Part shown: positions 16,920-24,614 of the stretch, in pieces | Layout of the letters: each line of letters starts with the position of its first letter | Numbering within the stretch: the stretch's first letter is position 1 | From: an uncultured Psychroserpens sp. | GTDB taxonomy: Bacteria > Bacteroidota > Bacteroidia > Flavobacteriales > Flavobacteriaceae | NCBI GenBank assembly: GCA_905479815.1 | Contig: CAJQOA010000115.1 | Span: forward strand, 1 to 48,314 | Length of the DNA: 48,314 nucleotides | Direction of reading: 5' to 3' | The notes under the pieces: model-generated | Told to the model about the DNA's origin: nothing | The model's database searches: none | The model's input: only the letters and a program-made list of their open reading frames with translations | Made by a program: the position numbers and the translations under genes

Positions 16920-17801
16920 TTATCTCAATGTAAATTCTGAAGAAGAAATTAATTCCTTATCGTTAAATACATTTACAACGTAACGTCCTTTTTCAAACTC
17001 ATCATTTGGAGCAACAAACTCACAAATATTTAAGTTTCTGTTTTCATAATTAAACTTACTAATTAAGCTATAATTTAAAACGGTGTCATCAAATTGTATT
17101 TGTTCGTTAGAACCTAATACGTTGTTTAAAGGATCTAAAACTTGAACATATAATTCTTTATCACCAGAACCTACTAATCTGTTTTTAGCAACCGTGTAGC
17201 ATACTCTAATTTTATCACTACGTCTAGCGCGTTCTGTTGGTATTAATTTGCCAGAGCTTCTCTCAATAACTCCAAATCCTTTAAGATCTGTTGTTTGTAA
17301 TACTGCTGCGTTTTCAACAACTTCTGCTAATTGTGTGTTTTGTACTAATAAAGAATCTGTGAAAACAGTACGCTCTGCTAATTGAACAGTTGTACTATCT
17401 AAAGTAGACGCCAATAAAGAGTTTTCTACTTTAAGGTTATCGTTTTCTGTCATTAGAACCGTCATTTCTTCTTGCAAAGCCATGAATTTCTTTTTGTATC
17501 TCCATAAACTACTCACGCTGTTTTGAGAAATTTTTAATGAATCCATTAAGCCTTGAATACGACCTCTCGCTTCTTCTAAACGCTCATTAGAGACTTCATT
17601 CTCACCAATAGCAACATCATATTGTTTTGCCATTGTACTCAAATCTGCCATCACTTGTTGCTTTTCACGAGTTAAAGATGCTTCATTTTCTTTTTTCTCG
17701 TTGTAGAGCTTTGATGTGTAAAAACCTGTACCTAAAAATAATGCTAGTAATATTCCTAAAGCAATTTTTAATCCTGTACCCTTACTGTTTGAATTTTCCA
17801 T
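16920..17801 (-). CDS. Membrane-anchored coiled-coil protein, unknown function
   Basis: This 293-aa protein has one N-terminal transmembrane anchor (about residues 10-27, LKIALGILLALFLGTGFYTS), then a long heptad-rich coiled coil (about 35-165: ASLTREKQQVMADLSTMAKQ onward), and a C-terminal strand-rich domain (about 185-293) beginning ERSSGKLIPTERARRSDKIRVCYTV. The layout suggests a cell-envelope protein with the coil and globular domain in the periplasm. Monocistronic, convergent with the hutI unit and divergent from hutG. Not recognised beyond this. Confidence 0.7.
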   Translation of the reverse strand: MENSNSKGTGLKIALGILLALFLGTGFYTSKLYNEKKENEASLTREKQQVMADLSTMAKQYDVAIGENEVSNERLEEARGRIQGLMDSLKISQNSVSSLWRYKKKFMALQEEMTVLMTENDNLKVENSLLASTLDSTTVQLAERTVFTDSLLVQNTQLAEVVENAAVLQTTDLKGFGVIERSSGKLIPTERARRSDKIRVCYTVAKNRLVGSGDKELYVQVLDPLNNVLGSNEQIQFDDTVLNYSLISKFNYENRNLNICEFVAPNDEFEKGRYVVNVFNDKELISSSEFTLR

Positions 17802-17920
17802 AAGTTACTTTTTGTTTAAATTATTTAAAAAATTTAATCTTTCAATTTTAGTTAATAGTTATTGAAGTTGAAAATAAAAAAACTGTACTTTTATTACGCC
17901 AAAATTAAACAATTTTGTTA

Positions 17921-18943
17921 ATGGATCATTTAAAACTTTTTACATCTTCAGAATTAAAATTACTTCTGAATAAACGTCCTAAAGAAACTAAACTAGGAGA
18001 ACATATTATTTTAATTCCCAACTACAAGGATATATACGAGCAATTGTTAAAATTGGACGTTACCTATGTTGTTTTTGGTATTAAAGAAGATGTTGGCGTA
18101 TTCGCTAATCACGGTAATATGGGGACTTCAAGTGCTTGGGACGCTACGATTAAAATTTTGTTAAACATCCAAAGTAATACACATACTCATGCTAAAAAAA
18201 TAGCGATTTTGGGATGTTTAGAATTTCCGAAGTATCAAGAGCAACTAAAAAAATTAGATCCTAATAAGAAGAAAGACATTGCAAAAGCACGCAAAAAAGT
18301 AACAGCAATTGATGAATCTGTCTCTTATTTAGTCTCACAAATTGTTAGCGCAGGTAAAATCCCAATTAGTATTGGTGGTGGTCATAATAATGCCTACGGA
18401 AATATTAAAGGCACATCATTAGCGCTTAAAAAACCTATAAACGCTATAAATTTTGACGCACATCACGATTTTAGAGCTGAAGAAGGTCGTCATAGTGGTA
18501 ACGGGTTTAGCTATGCCTTTGCTGAAGGGTTTTTAAAAAACTATTTCATTTTTGGTCTGCACGAAAACTATACGTCTGACACTATTTTTAGAACCATAAA
18601 AAAACTAAAAACGATTAAATACAATACGTTTGAGAGTATGATGGTGCGAAGAGAAACCTCTTTTGATGCAGAAATGGATCGTGCCTTAGAACACGTCTCT
18701 ACAAGACAATTTGGGCTAGAAATAGATTGTGATGCCATACAAAACATCCCAAGTAGTGCAATGACTCCTAGCGGTTTTGCTGTAAATAAAGCCAGAGCTT
18801 TTGTTAATCACTTTGGAAAACAAAAAGACGTATCCTATTTACATATCTGTGAAGCTGCACCTACTCCAGAAACCGAAACACAGGTTGGAAAACTCATTTC
18901 ATACCTCATAACAGATTTTATTAGAGCACATGAAAACATTTGA
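17921..18943 (+). CDS. hutG: Formimidoylglutamase (arginase family)
   Basis: Hydrolyses N-formimino-L-glutamate to glutamate and formamide, the last step of this histidine-degradation route. The protein has 340 aa from ATG at 17921; a TTG two codons earlier is in frame but less likely. Ureohydrolase dinuclear-Mn ligands are all present: GGGHN (H155), NFDAHHDFR (D179, H181, D183) and EIDCDAI (D269, D271). It pairs functionally with hutI just upstream. A conserved arginase-fold enzyme of other specificity is possible but the hut context favours HutG. Overlaps the GNAT gene by 14 nt. Confidence 0.85.
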   Translation: MDHLKLFTSSELKLLLNKRPKETKLGEHIILIPNYKDIYEQLLKLDVTYVVFGIKEDVGVFANHGNMGTSSAWDATIKILLNIQSNTHTHAKKIAILGCLEFPKYQEQLKKLDPNKKKDIAKARKKVTAIDESVSYLVSQIVSAGKIPISIGGGHNNAYGNIKGTSLALKKPINAINFDAHHDFRAEEGRHSGNGFSYAFAEGFLKNYFIFGLHENYTSDTIFRTIKKLKTIKYNTFESMMVRRETSFDAEMDRALEHVSTRQFGLEIDCDAIQNIPSSAMTPSGFAVNKARAFVNHFGKQKDVSYLHICEAAPTPETETQVGKLISYLITDFIRAHENI

Positions 18944-19397
18944 AATCATTCCTTTTGATAATGCTTACGCAAAAGACTTCTATGATTTAAATATAGAATG
19001 GCTACAAACCTATTTCTATGTTGAGCCTTATGATGAAGAAGTACTTAGTAAGCCAGAAAAGTATATCATTAATAAAGGTGGTTATATATTTTTTATAAAA
19101 TCTAAAGACATCGTTTTAGGAACTGTCGCTTTAATGCCAACCGATGAGCCCTTCGTTTTTGAGCTCACTAAAATGTCTGTTTTGCCTAATCAACGTGGAC
19201 AAAAAATCGGACAACAGCTCCTGCAATACTGTATTGATTTTGCTAAAGAAAACAACTTTAAATCACTCATGCTCTACTCTGCTACCAAATTAGAGAATGC
19301 TATTTATATCTATAGAAAATTTGGATTCATTGAGTTAGAATTAGAAAAAGATTCTCCTTATAAGCGTAGTGATATTAAGATGGAGCTAACGTTGTAA
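18930..19397 (+). CDS. GNAT family N-acetyltransferase
   Basis: This 155-aa acetyltransferase has a clear acetyl-CoA loop (motif A) in MSVLPNQRGQKIGQQLLQYC, with the QRGQKIG turn. The C-terminal NAIYIYRKFGFIELE is the usual motif B. The start overlaps the end of hutG by 14 nt, so the two are translationally coupled. The acceptor substrate is unknown; a small-molecule amine is the default guess. Confidence 0.9.
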   Translation: MKTFEIIPFDNAYAKDFYDLNIEWLQTYFYVEPYDEEVLSKPEKYIINKGGYIFFIKSKDIVLGTVALMPTDEPFVFELTKMSVLPNQRGQKIGQQLLQYCIDFAKENNFKSLMLYSATKLENAIYIYRKFGFIELELEKDSPYKRSDIKMELTL

Positions 19398-19419
19398 TTT
19401 ACAGTTATGACTAAGAAGC

Positions 19420-19914
19420 TCATAGAGAATTAGTTAAAACAGCATCCAACTCTTTGCAGTAGTCATTCTCATTTTCACACAACCCTACTAAGGTTTCAAT
19501 CAATAATTGATTAACAGTTTCATCATTGGGATAAATTGCATAAGCCAGTTTAAACTCTGAATGTGCACCTTTTAGATTATTAGATGTCAATCTACTTGTA
19601 CCTGATTTTATTAAAAAGTTAAATGCAAATGTATTGTTTCGGTCTATACGTTCTTGCTTTTGTATGGCCCAGTTGTTTTGATAGTCTTCAAATTGAGGAA
19701 TTTTATAATACAAACCAATCGTCACTAACCCAATTAAGAATAAGCTAAAAACAATATAAAGGTTACTCGATTTTTTTGAAGGCTGAAGTTTAAATACGCG
19801 ATCGTAAGTAGAAAGCGTATTGCACGTTGGTCTTCGCTTTCTTTTCGAAAACGGTTTTCTTGGACCTTGTTTATAAATCCAAGCTGCCATACCAAATCCC
19901 ATATATCCTCCCAT
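19420..19914 (-). CDS. Membrane protein with TPR-like C-terminus
   Basis: This 164-aa protein opens with MGGYMGFGMAAWIYKQGPRKPFSKRKRRP, a basic soluble segment, then one transmembrane helix (about residues 53-70, LYIVFSLFLIGLVTIGLYY), then a helical C-terminus resembling one or two tetratricopeptide units (NTFAFNFLIKSGTSRLTSNN, AHSEFKLAYAIYPNDETVNQ). Two cysteines lie near the end. It is last in a ten-gene minus-strand run and separated from the preceding gene by 98 nt, so membership in that operon is uncertain. Function unknown. Confidence 0.65.
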   Translation of the reverse strand: MGGYMGFGMAAWIYKQGPRKPFSKRKRRPTCNTLSTYDRVFKLQPSKKSSNLYIVFSLFLIGLVTIGLYYKIPQFEDYQNNWAIQKQERIDRNNTFAFNFLIKSGTSRLTSNNLKGAHSEFKLAYAIYPNDETVNQLLIETLVGLCENENDYCKELDAVLTNSL

Positions 19915-20012
19915 AATAGACTTTACTTATAAGTCTGATAATCATGGGTTTTGTTACGAAATTTAGAGTTTATTTCTAATGAGAGTCCTTATATCGCTGA
20001 GATAACAAATAT

Positions 20013-20513
20013 CTAATTTTTCAACACTAAAAAAATCAAACTAATTCCAAATCCAATTATAGCAGATATCAAATTATATTTTGATTTAAGCTTTAGATCA
20101 TTATGAAATTCTTTACTGAAAATCTTATGATGATTTACAATAAAAAGTAATCCAAGGTTGACTAACAGAAAGAAAATAAGGATTAAAAAATATCTAATAT
20201 CATTAACCCATTCATCATTAACTATATCATCATAAAATGTAAAAATGAGATTGAATAAAATAAAATAGAAATACTGAGTGATTAAAAACCATCCAAATCT
20301 ATTTCTAAAGAAAAGACCGACTAAAGAAAGAATAACAGGTAATGATGTTCTAAAGATTGAAAAAGTAATTATAATATGATTACTTGAAGTAAAATCAAAA
20401 TTAAAATCTATTCCTTCAAAAGTTTCAACAAATAAAGATATAGCATTCGATCCTGCAGCAATGAGCATAAGAAACAAGAAAACATACAGAACAGAAATTA
20501 ATCTAAATTTCAT
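20013..20513 (-). CDS. Five-TM integral membrane protein, unknown function
   Basis: This 166-aa, strongly hydrophobic protein has about five predicted transmembrane helices (near residues 4-24, 47-68, 72-93, 105-125 and 145-164). No conserved catalytic motif is visible. It begins only 5 nt after the stop of the 564-aa gene, so it belongs to the same transcript as the AAA-ATPase cluster. It may be an ordinary small membrane protein riding in the operon or a membrane part of the system. Confidence 0.6.
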   Translation of the reverse strand: MKFRLISVLYVFLFLMLIAAGSNAISLFVETFEGIDFNFDFTSSNHIIITFSIFRTSLPVILSLVGLFFRNRFGWFLITQYFYFILFNLIFTFYDDIVNDEWVNDIRYFLILIFFLLVNLGLLFIVNHHKIFSKEFHNDLKLKSKYNLISAIIGFGISLIFLVLKN

Positions 20514-20518
20514 GAATT

Positions 20519-22213
20519 TTAATTATCATTCAAAGCCTTCAAAGAATCTAATTTACGTTGCAAAGCTTCAATTTCTGGTGTGTTTTTAGCCTCTTTTGGG
20601 ATTACTGTTAAAGAATCTACCATCTGTTGTAAATCGTTATCTGTGATTTCTTTTTCGTAATAATAACCAATCCCTTCACTTGCTCTCCAAGCTTCTCCTA
20701 ATTGGTTATAAACTTCTTCATCCCAAGTACTAGGATGTTTAACATCAATCCAAATTACGTCGCGATACTCACTATCAACTAAAACGAGATCTGGTGTTGC
20801 TGATCCATCAAATTGCTTTGCATCAGAATCACTAATTGCAGAAATTGTTCCTAAAAAGAACATACGTTTTCTACCTGCTATCTCTTTAATATACGGTCTA
20901 AATTCTACTGGTGTATTCGCCGTCCAATCGATTTCTTTTTTAGACTCTTTTACTTTTTGAGGCATTGCAGAAACACCTGCATATCCTTGCTTTTTTGAGG
21001 CATGATCATAATAATAAATTTTATCAAGTCCATCTGCTGGCACAAAAACACTATAACTCAAACTGGTACGTTCATCACCTATTGGCTCTAATCCAAACCA
21101 ATGGTACAAACCAGTATAAGCATCACTCTCTGAACCTGCAAAATCAAAATCGGTTACGTAAGGTTGTTGGTTTTGATCTTTAGACATCTTTGGTATTTTA
21201 ACCGCTGTCAACATATTCCATGGTAATGGATCACTAAATCCACCAAGAAACTTTAAAGATTCAGCTTGTAGTCGAGATACTTTTTCTGCTAGTGTATTTT
21301 GTTTGGTTAAGTAAGGGTAATTCTTCATCTCATCTGGAGAGATAAAGGTTCCTTTTCCTATGGTGATTCGCTCCATATAATCGTTCATATCATGCTCACC
21401 ATTTTCGATAACCATAACACCTCCAAAACTTGGATAAGGGAAGAAAAAACCTTTCCACTTAATTAAACTCACGACTTGCACCCATTCTCCTGAATCATTT
21501 TTCATATAAAATGTATCGCTTGGCTCATAATTAATAAGCATCCAGGGATTAAAACGCTGCACAACTGCATTGTATGTATTACGGCTAAACTTTAAAGTTT
21601 CACCTATTGAAAAGGTTACCGGAATTCTATTTTCATTAGAAAAACGAGGAAACGGTGTTGTACTTGACACTGCAAACACTTCTTCTGTATTATCACTAAT
21701 TTGTTGGAATGTATAATTCTCTGATGGTTGAATAGCCATCGTCCATTTATTTTCATCTTCAATACGAACTAAATGCGGTAGAGATACATCTTTGGTTTCG
21801 CCTACACTTTCATTAGCCATTGTAAAAATGTTTTGAAGCGGCTGGATACGTTCGTTGCGAGTTAATGGCAATTCGTTAATCTCAACTTTATTTAAGTCAT
21901 TGAACACATTGTATGTTCGCATGTAATCATACATCTTAAAATGCCATCCTGCAACATAGATTAACCCAAAAAACACTAAAAGTAAAGCGAGAGTTCCTAA
22001 GCGCTTGCCTGTACTTGCTGAGCTTCTAAATTTTCTAAGTCCAAAAAACAATACGACTAAACTTAATAGAATAATGAAGATATATTTCCGAAGAAATAAT
22101 AATCCAGGTTGATAATCATCTCTAAATGCAAATAATGCTATGAGTAGAATTAAACCTAAAAAAATGGTTATGAATTTTTGCTTTGCTCCTTTGTTCCAGT
22201 ATGATTTGATCAT
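20519..22213 (-). CDS. Membrane-anchored 564-aa protein of the AAA-ATPase cluster
   Basis: Three transmembrane helices occupy the first 95 residues (about 14-30, 41-58, 73-91). A large region of about 470 residues follows, rich in aromatic and polar residues and with no domain I recognise (landmarks: WKGFFFPYPSFGGVMVIENG, LPWNMLTAVKIPK, SYSVFVPADGLDKIYYYDH, PDLVLVDSEYRDVIWIDVKH). It ends in a short heptad-like helix (EIEALQRKLDSLKALND) suitable for oligomerisation. Whether the large part is periplasmic or cytoplasmic cannot be settled by eye. It lies 113 nt downstream of the 180-aa gene. Confidence 0.65.
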   Translation of the reverse strand: MIKSYWNKGAKQKFITIFLGLILLIALFAFRDDYQPGLLFLRKYIFIILLSLVVLFFGLRKFRSSASTGKRLGTLALLLVFFGLIYVAGWHFKMYDYMRTYNVFNDLNKVEINELPLTRNERIQPLQNIFTMANESVGETKDVSLPHLVRIEDENKWTMAIQPSENYTFQQISDNTEEVFAVSSTTPFPRFSNENRIPVTFSIGETLKFSRNTYNAVVQRFNPWMLINYEPSDTFYMKNDSGEWVQVVSLIKWKGFFFPYPSFGGVMVIENGEHDMNDYMERITIGKGTFISPDEMKNYPYLTKQNTLAEKVSRLQAESLKFLGGFSDPLPWNMLTAVKIPKMSKDQNQQPYVTDFDFAGSESDAYTGLYHWFGLEPIGDERTSLSYSVFVPADGLDKIYYYDHASKKQGYAGVSAMPQKVKESKKEIDWTANTPVEFRPYIKEIAGRKRMFFLGTISAISDSDAKQFDGSATPDLVLVDSEYRDVIWIDVKHPSTWDEEVYNQLGEAWRASEGIGYYYEKEITDNDLQQMVDSLTVIPKEAKNTPEIEALQRKLDSLKALNDN

Positions 22214-22297
22214 AATTTAGTGTTGTCATTGCTAGTTACGCTTTTTAGCGTGCTGTGGCAATTTATTGTATTAATCTTAATGACTTATAATGAGATA

Positions 22298-22313
22298 CTT
22301 AAATTAATTTAAG
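22298..22313. repeat. Perfect 16-bp AT-rich palindrome
   Basis: CTTAAATTAATTTAAG, in the 113-nt gap before the 564-aa gene. It could be a regulator site or a weak processing hairpin, but AT-rich palindromes also arise by chance. Confidence 0.4.
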
Positions 22314-22326
22314 ATTACAGTCTCTG

Positions 22327-22869
22327 TTACATTAGACCCTTATCTTTCAATCGGTCACGTGCAGATTTCTCATCAACTTTTGGCATAGGTTCTGCATTGA
22401 TATCTTCTGTAACGTCTTCAATCTCCTTAGCATCTCTGGTTTTTAAATCCTCTATGAAATCTTTACCTTTTTCAACTGCTGTTTCAAACTTATCTTCTAG
22501 AGATTCACTTTGTGCTTCGATAACTTGTCCAGACTTTAATACCATATTAGCTAAATATGTTCCCAATAAGGTTCCTACTGCAAAAGAGGCAAATGCAGAA
22601 ATACCATTATAGCTCCCAAAAACAGAAATTGGTGTTAAAAACTCTACAACTAAAGCTGCAATTAAAACTAAAGCGACTACAAAAAGAAGTCTTGGAATAA
22701 AAGATTGTTGGTAGATAAACCCCTTTTTACTATTTGGAGCCATCTGCAATTCTTTGCTATTCAATATTTTATTTATAAAACGATATATGCCATTACTGTT
22801 GGATTCTCTCCAGTATAGAAAAATTCCAAATAGTATTGCTGCTATAAATATTACTAATTCTATTCCCAT
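22327..22869 (-). CDS. 180-aa membrane protein of the AAA-ATPase cluster
   Basis: Three hydrophobic helices: an N-terminal one (about 3-20, IELVIFIAAILFGIFLYW), then about 55-78 (FIPRLLFVVALVLIAALVVEF) and about 88-110 (ISAFASFAVGTLLGTYLANMV). The C-terminal 65 residues are highly charged and helical (KFETAVEKGKDFIEDLKTRD), probably cytoplasmic and available to bind a partner. It lies 44 nt after the 411-aa gene. No family recognised. Confidence 0.65.
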   Translation of the reverse strand: MGIELVIFIAAILFGIFLYWRESNSNGIYRFINKILNSKELQMAPNSKKGFIYQQSFIPRLLFVVALVLIAALVVEFLTPISVFGSYNGISAFASFAVGTLLGTYLANMVLKSGQVIEAQSESLEDKFETAVEKGKDFIEDLKTRDAKEIEDVTEDINAEPMPKVDEKSARDRLKDKGLM

Positions 22870-22913
22870 AGTTGTTGGTTTTGATGATGCTTTATAAAGT
22901 TAGTCTAATTTTA

Positions 22914-24149
22914 TTAAATATTGTTACTAATTGTCTCTATCACCCAGTCTTTTAAAGAATCATCCCAAGTTGTATATTGCTTATAAAATTCTTCTTTATC
23001 ATACCAATACAAGAATAAAACATCTTTTGGTGCAATGTTAACGAGTAATTTCCAGATTAAGTCTTGATGATTTGGATGTAAGCTCGAATGTGGTTCATGC
23101 ATAGCTTCAAACAAACCATCATCAACGATATCTGATATTTTATATTGATTACTAGTTTCAATTTTTTCTAAATAACGCTCTACACTCATGACCTTTTTAC
23201 GCGTATCAATATCGACCTTGTTTAAGTAACTTTTAAACAATAAAGGATCATTGAGAATATCTCTTATAGGATGTTGCGTATCTTTTAAATATTGAGAGAA
23301 CTCAAATTTTTTGATACGTTCATAGCGCTTGGTATTTACAATATCTTCCAAATCATAAGCGATTATAATATGGTCTCGAAGTTTTTCCATCAATTCAGGT
23401 TGTGAAATATGAAAAATCATAACATCATGAACTGTATCTTTAATGGCTTCTTTATACCATTTCATCTCTTCAAATACTACAATTGGTGAAATGAAATCAC
23501 GCAAGACATAAACACCTCCAAACGATTTTGTATAGAATGAATCTGTCACATAATTAACAGACCTTAAATTCAAATCACGCTCACGTAAATCACCATATTT
23601 TGTGGCAGATTCAAGCAATTGATTATGAAGATCTTCATCTATAAAATTATTACCAGTCTTAAACTTTTCAATAAGCTCTAATTGTTCATCTCTTACATTA
23701 TCTAGATTATCAATAAGATGAAACTTAATCGTAACAATTTGATATCTAAGCACATCTAAAGGTTCATAAAAAGCATCGATGCTTTGATCAAAATCAATAC
23801 AAATAGCAGAATCTCTTGTAATATCATTAATCTTCTCACCATGAACCTTAAATACAGACTGCATCATTTCCCTATCAAATGTATGATATGGTATATACAC
23901 AGGTTTTTTATTTTGTAGAGGAGATATGATAATGCCATGTGGATTTGATTCGCCATTACACAGGTAGTTTCCGTCCTTTTTTTCTTCTGCTACTTCTGGA
24001 CTCCAGCCAATACCATCAATATGAAAATGAGTGAGCTTAGTCTCAGTAAAGCCTAACTTTTTAAGGCATTTATTATAACGCTCAACTAACTTACCACTCA
24101 CGGGAATTAATTCACTTCTATATAAATTTGCTGCTTTTAGTTTTTGCAT
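22914..24149 (-). CDS. 411-aa soluble protein of the AAA-ATPase cluster (possibly DUF6638-type)
   Basis: Predicted cytosolic, with no signal peptide or membrane helix. The N-terminal half is mixed alpha/beta (HFHIDGIGWSPEVAEEKKDG, NPHGIIISPLQNKKPVYIPYH). The C-terminal half is helical (RKKVMSVERYLEKIE) and ends in a segment rich in Trp and acidic residues (YWYDKEEFYKQYTTWDDSLK). From memory it resembles a Bacteroidota family listed as DUF6638; I cannot confirm this. It lies 27 nt after the 145-aa gene, in one transcript. No catalytic motif seen. Confidence 0.65.
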   Translation of the reverse strand: MQKLKAANLYRSELIPVSGKLVERYNKCLKKLGFTETKLTHFHIDGIGWSPEVAEEKKDGNYLCNGESNPHGIIISPLQNKKPVYIPYHTFDREMMQSVFKVHGEKINDITRDSAICIDFDQSIDAFYEPLDVLRYQIVTIKFHLIDNLDNVRDEQLELIEKFKTGNNFIDEDLHNQLLESATKYGDLRERDLNLRSVNYVTDSFYTKSFGGVYVLRDFISPIVVFEEMKWYKEAIKDTVHDVMIFHISQPELMEKLRDHIIIAYDLEDIVNTKRYERIKKFEFSQYLKDTQHPIRDILNDPLLFKSYLNKVDIDTRKKVMSVERYLEKIETSNQYKISDIVDDGLFEAMHEPHSSLHPNHQDLIWKLLVNIAPKDVLFLYWYDKEEFYKQYTTWDDSLKDWVIETISNNI

Positions 24150-24176
24150 CTTGTTTCCGTATGAGCGGTAATCTTA

Positions 24177-24614
24177 TTAATTTTTTGACCAACCAATTAT
24201 TTGAAAAATTCCCCCAAGAACTCCAATTATGAATAATAGAAGCCCAAACATAAGAAGGTAAGGAACTAATTTATCGCTCCATTTTTCTATATATGGTTTA
24301 GAGATTTCAATATCATCTCTCATTTTATAAATTGGTTTAATTAAAGAAACTGAATCCTTTATATCATGTCCAAACCAATCTCCTCCATCAATTTTTATTA
24401 AATCAATTTCATTTTTAGAGTCATTAATTTTTCTAAAACCTATTAATAATTCTTTAGCGAATAATAACAAACCATCTTTATTTGAACGTATACATGATGA
24501 TAACTCGTCTGCATTATTTTCAATAGGATCATAATCTAAATCAATATATCCTTTTTCTTCAGAACTGTTTAATTCTAAAATCTCGATAATTGTATTTAAG
24601 TCATCATTTTTCAT
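24177..24614 (-). CDS. Tail-anchored 145-aa protein coupled to the AAA ATPase
   Basis: About 110 acidic, soluble residues (IEILELNSSEEKGYIDLDYD, DLIKIDGGDWFGHDI) are followed by a single C-terminal transmembrane helix (about 117-139, LVPYLLMFGLLLFIIGVLGGIF) and a four-residue end. This is the topology of a tail-anchored protein with its soluble part in the cytoplasm. Its ATG overlaps the stop of the AAA gene by 1 nt (TAATG), so translation is coupled. It may recruit the ATPase to the membrane. No family recognised. Confidence 0.65.
   Translation of the reverse strand: MKNDDLNTIIEILELNSSEEKGYIDLDYDPIENNADELSSCIRSNKDGLLLFAKELLIGFRKINDSKNEIDLIKIDGGDWFGHDIKDSVSLIKPIYKMRDDIEISKPYIEKWSDKLVPYLLMFGLLLFIIGVLGGIFQIIGWSKN

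Noticed and set aside
19919-19938. AGACTT...AAGTCT hairpin before the TM/TPR gene
   Set aside because: A six-base stem in AT-rich DNA without a T-run or conserved context; likely chance.
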